A DNA stretch of 7,967 nucleotides from positions 1 to 7,967 of the forward strand of contig JAAUPU010000106.1 in the NCBI GenBank assembly GCA_012032975.1, in the 5' to 3' direction. The first letter of the stretch is position 1, and every line of letters begins with the position of its first letter. A program made the position numbers and the translations under genes. Origin of the DNA: Caldilineaceae bacterium (GTDB lineage Bacteria; Chloroflexota; Anaerolineae; Caldilineales; Caldilineaceae). The notes below the pieces were generated by a model. That model did not search any database and had not been told where the DNA came from. It was given only the letters and a program-made list of their open reading frames with translations. Of this stretch, positions 7,401-7,967 are shown in pieces.

Positions 7401-7967
7401 GGCAATGGAAAAATCGACGAGCGCAAGTTGCCTTTGCCAAACCCGAACGTGCCCACCGCACTTGGCCAGTCGCCACAGACGTCGCTGGAGCGACATCTGC
7501 TCTCCATTTGGCAACAAGTGCTGGGGGCGAGAAACATCGGTTTGGACGACAACTTCTTTGATGCGGGTGGCCATTCGTTGCTTGCGGTACGGCTGATGGC
7601 TCGCGTCTCCGCGGCAACGGGGCAAGAGCTACCTGTGGCTTCGCTCTTTTATAGCCCGACTATTCGCCAACAGGCGAATTTGGTTGAGCAACAGGGTTGG
7701 GCATCGCCTTGGACGTCACTGGTTCCAGTTCATTCAGGTGGAACGCGCCCGCCACTCTTTCTGGTGCCGCCCGCCGCTGCAACCTCGGTGCGGCTGGCTC
7801 AGTTGTCCCGCTTTCTTGGTCCCGACCAGCCCGTCTATAGCTTTGACCCACCTGGCTTTGACGGCAGAAACGCACCACTCGACACTGTGCAAGCAATTTC
7901 CAGGCATTATGTCAATGAATTGCGTCTCATCCAACCCAGTGGACCCTATCTGCTCGGCGGCATGTGC
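4435..7967 (+). CDS. Nonribosomal peptide synthetase, condensation-adenylation-carrier-thioesterase (3' partial, frameshifts)
   Basis: Terminal module that joins its own amino acid to the unit delivered by the upstream A-PCP protein and releases the product. C domain (about 4570-5890): SFAQERLW, RHDSLRVCF, HHIITDGWS with the catalytic second His at 4969-4971, YKDFSAWQ, GFFVNTLVMR, RQDLPFEKLVEEL and RNPLFDVMF, all intact and LCL-like. A domain: LKAGGVYVPLD, TSGSTGQPKAV (6406-6438), FDAS (6538-6549), NQYGPTE (6820-6840), GELYIGGHGVTYGYYNDP, FRTGDFGRLLADGQ (7080-7121), GRKDQQVKLRGFRIELGEIE and NGKIDERKLP with its Lys at 7410-7412. Carrier domain: DNFFDAGGHSLLA, with the phosphopantetheine Ser at 7575-7577. 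TE: PLFLVPPAAATS, then PSGPYLLGGMC at the edge; the last codon TGC 7965-7967 is the probable nucleophile Cys. Frame passes 1 to 3 at 5958/5959 (one C lost), 3 to 1 at about 6100-6104, 1 to 2 near 7054, and 2 to 3 near 7079. A full TE would add roughly 170 residues beyond the window. Confidence 0.92.

Overview
The window holds five genes, all on the plus strand. They come from a moderately to highly GC-rich bacterium. The style of the adenylation and thioesterase domains resembles Chloroflexota or cyanobacterial secondary-metabolite loci, but that is an impression, not a demonstrated placement. No rRNA, tRNA, CRISPR array or transposase is visible.

Left part (1-2162): the end of a LIV/HAAT-type branched-chain amino-acid ABC importer operon. 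It contains the C-terminal part of the permease LivM, then the two ATPases LivG and LivF. Spacing is tight, and the livG stop overlaps the livF start by 8 nt. Middle and right (about 2312-7967): a compact two-protein nonribosomal peptide synthetase. The first protein is adenylation-carrier (A-PCP), with non-canonical core motifs suggesting an unusual starter substrate. The second is condensation-adenylation-carrier-thioesterase (C-A-PCP-TE), cut by the right edge. The simplest reading is a two-building-block (dipeptide-like) product: protein 1 loads unit 1, the C domain of protein 2 joins it to unit 2, and the TE releases it. The TE nucleophile-elbow sequence visible at the last codon reads GGMC, so the nucleophile is probably Cys rather than Ser.

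The main caution is sequence quality or decay. Every one of the five genes needs at least one one- or two-base frame correction (about twelve sites). After each one the normal family motif resumes in another frame. Several are exactly what loss of one C from a C run would give, which fits base-calling error better than pseudogenes, but raw reads are needed to decide. Gene ends were therefore placed by following family motifs across frames, not by single open frames.
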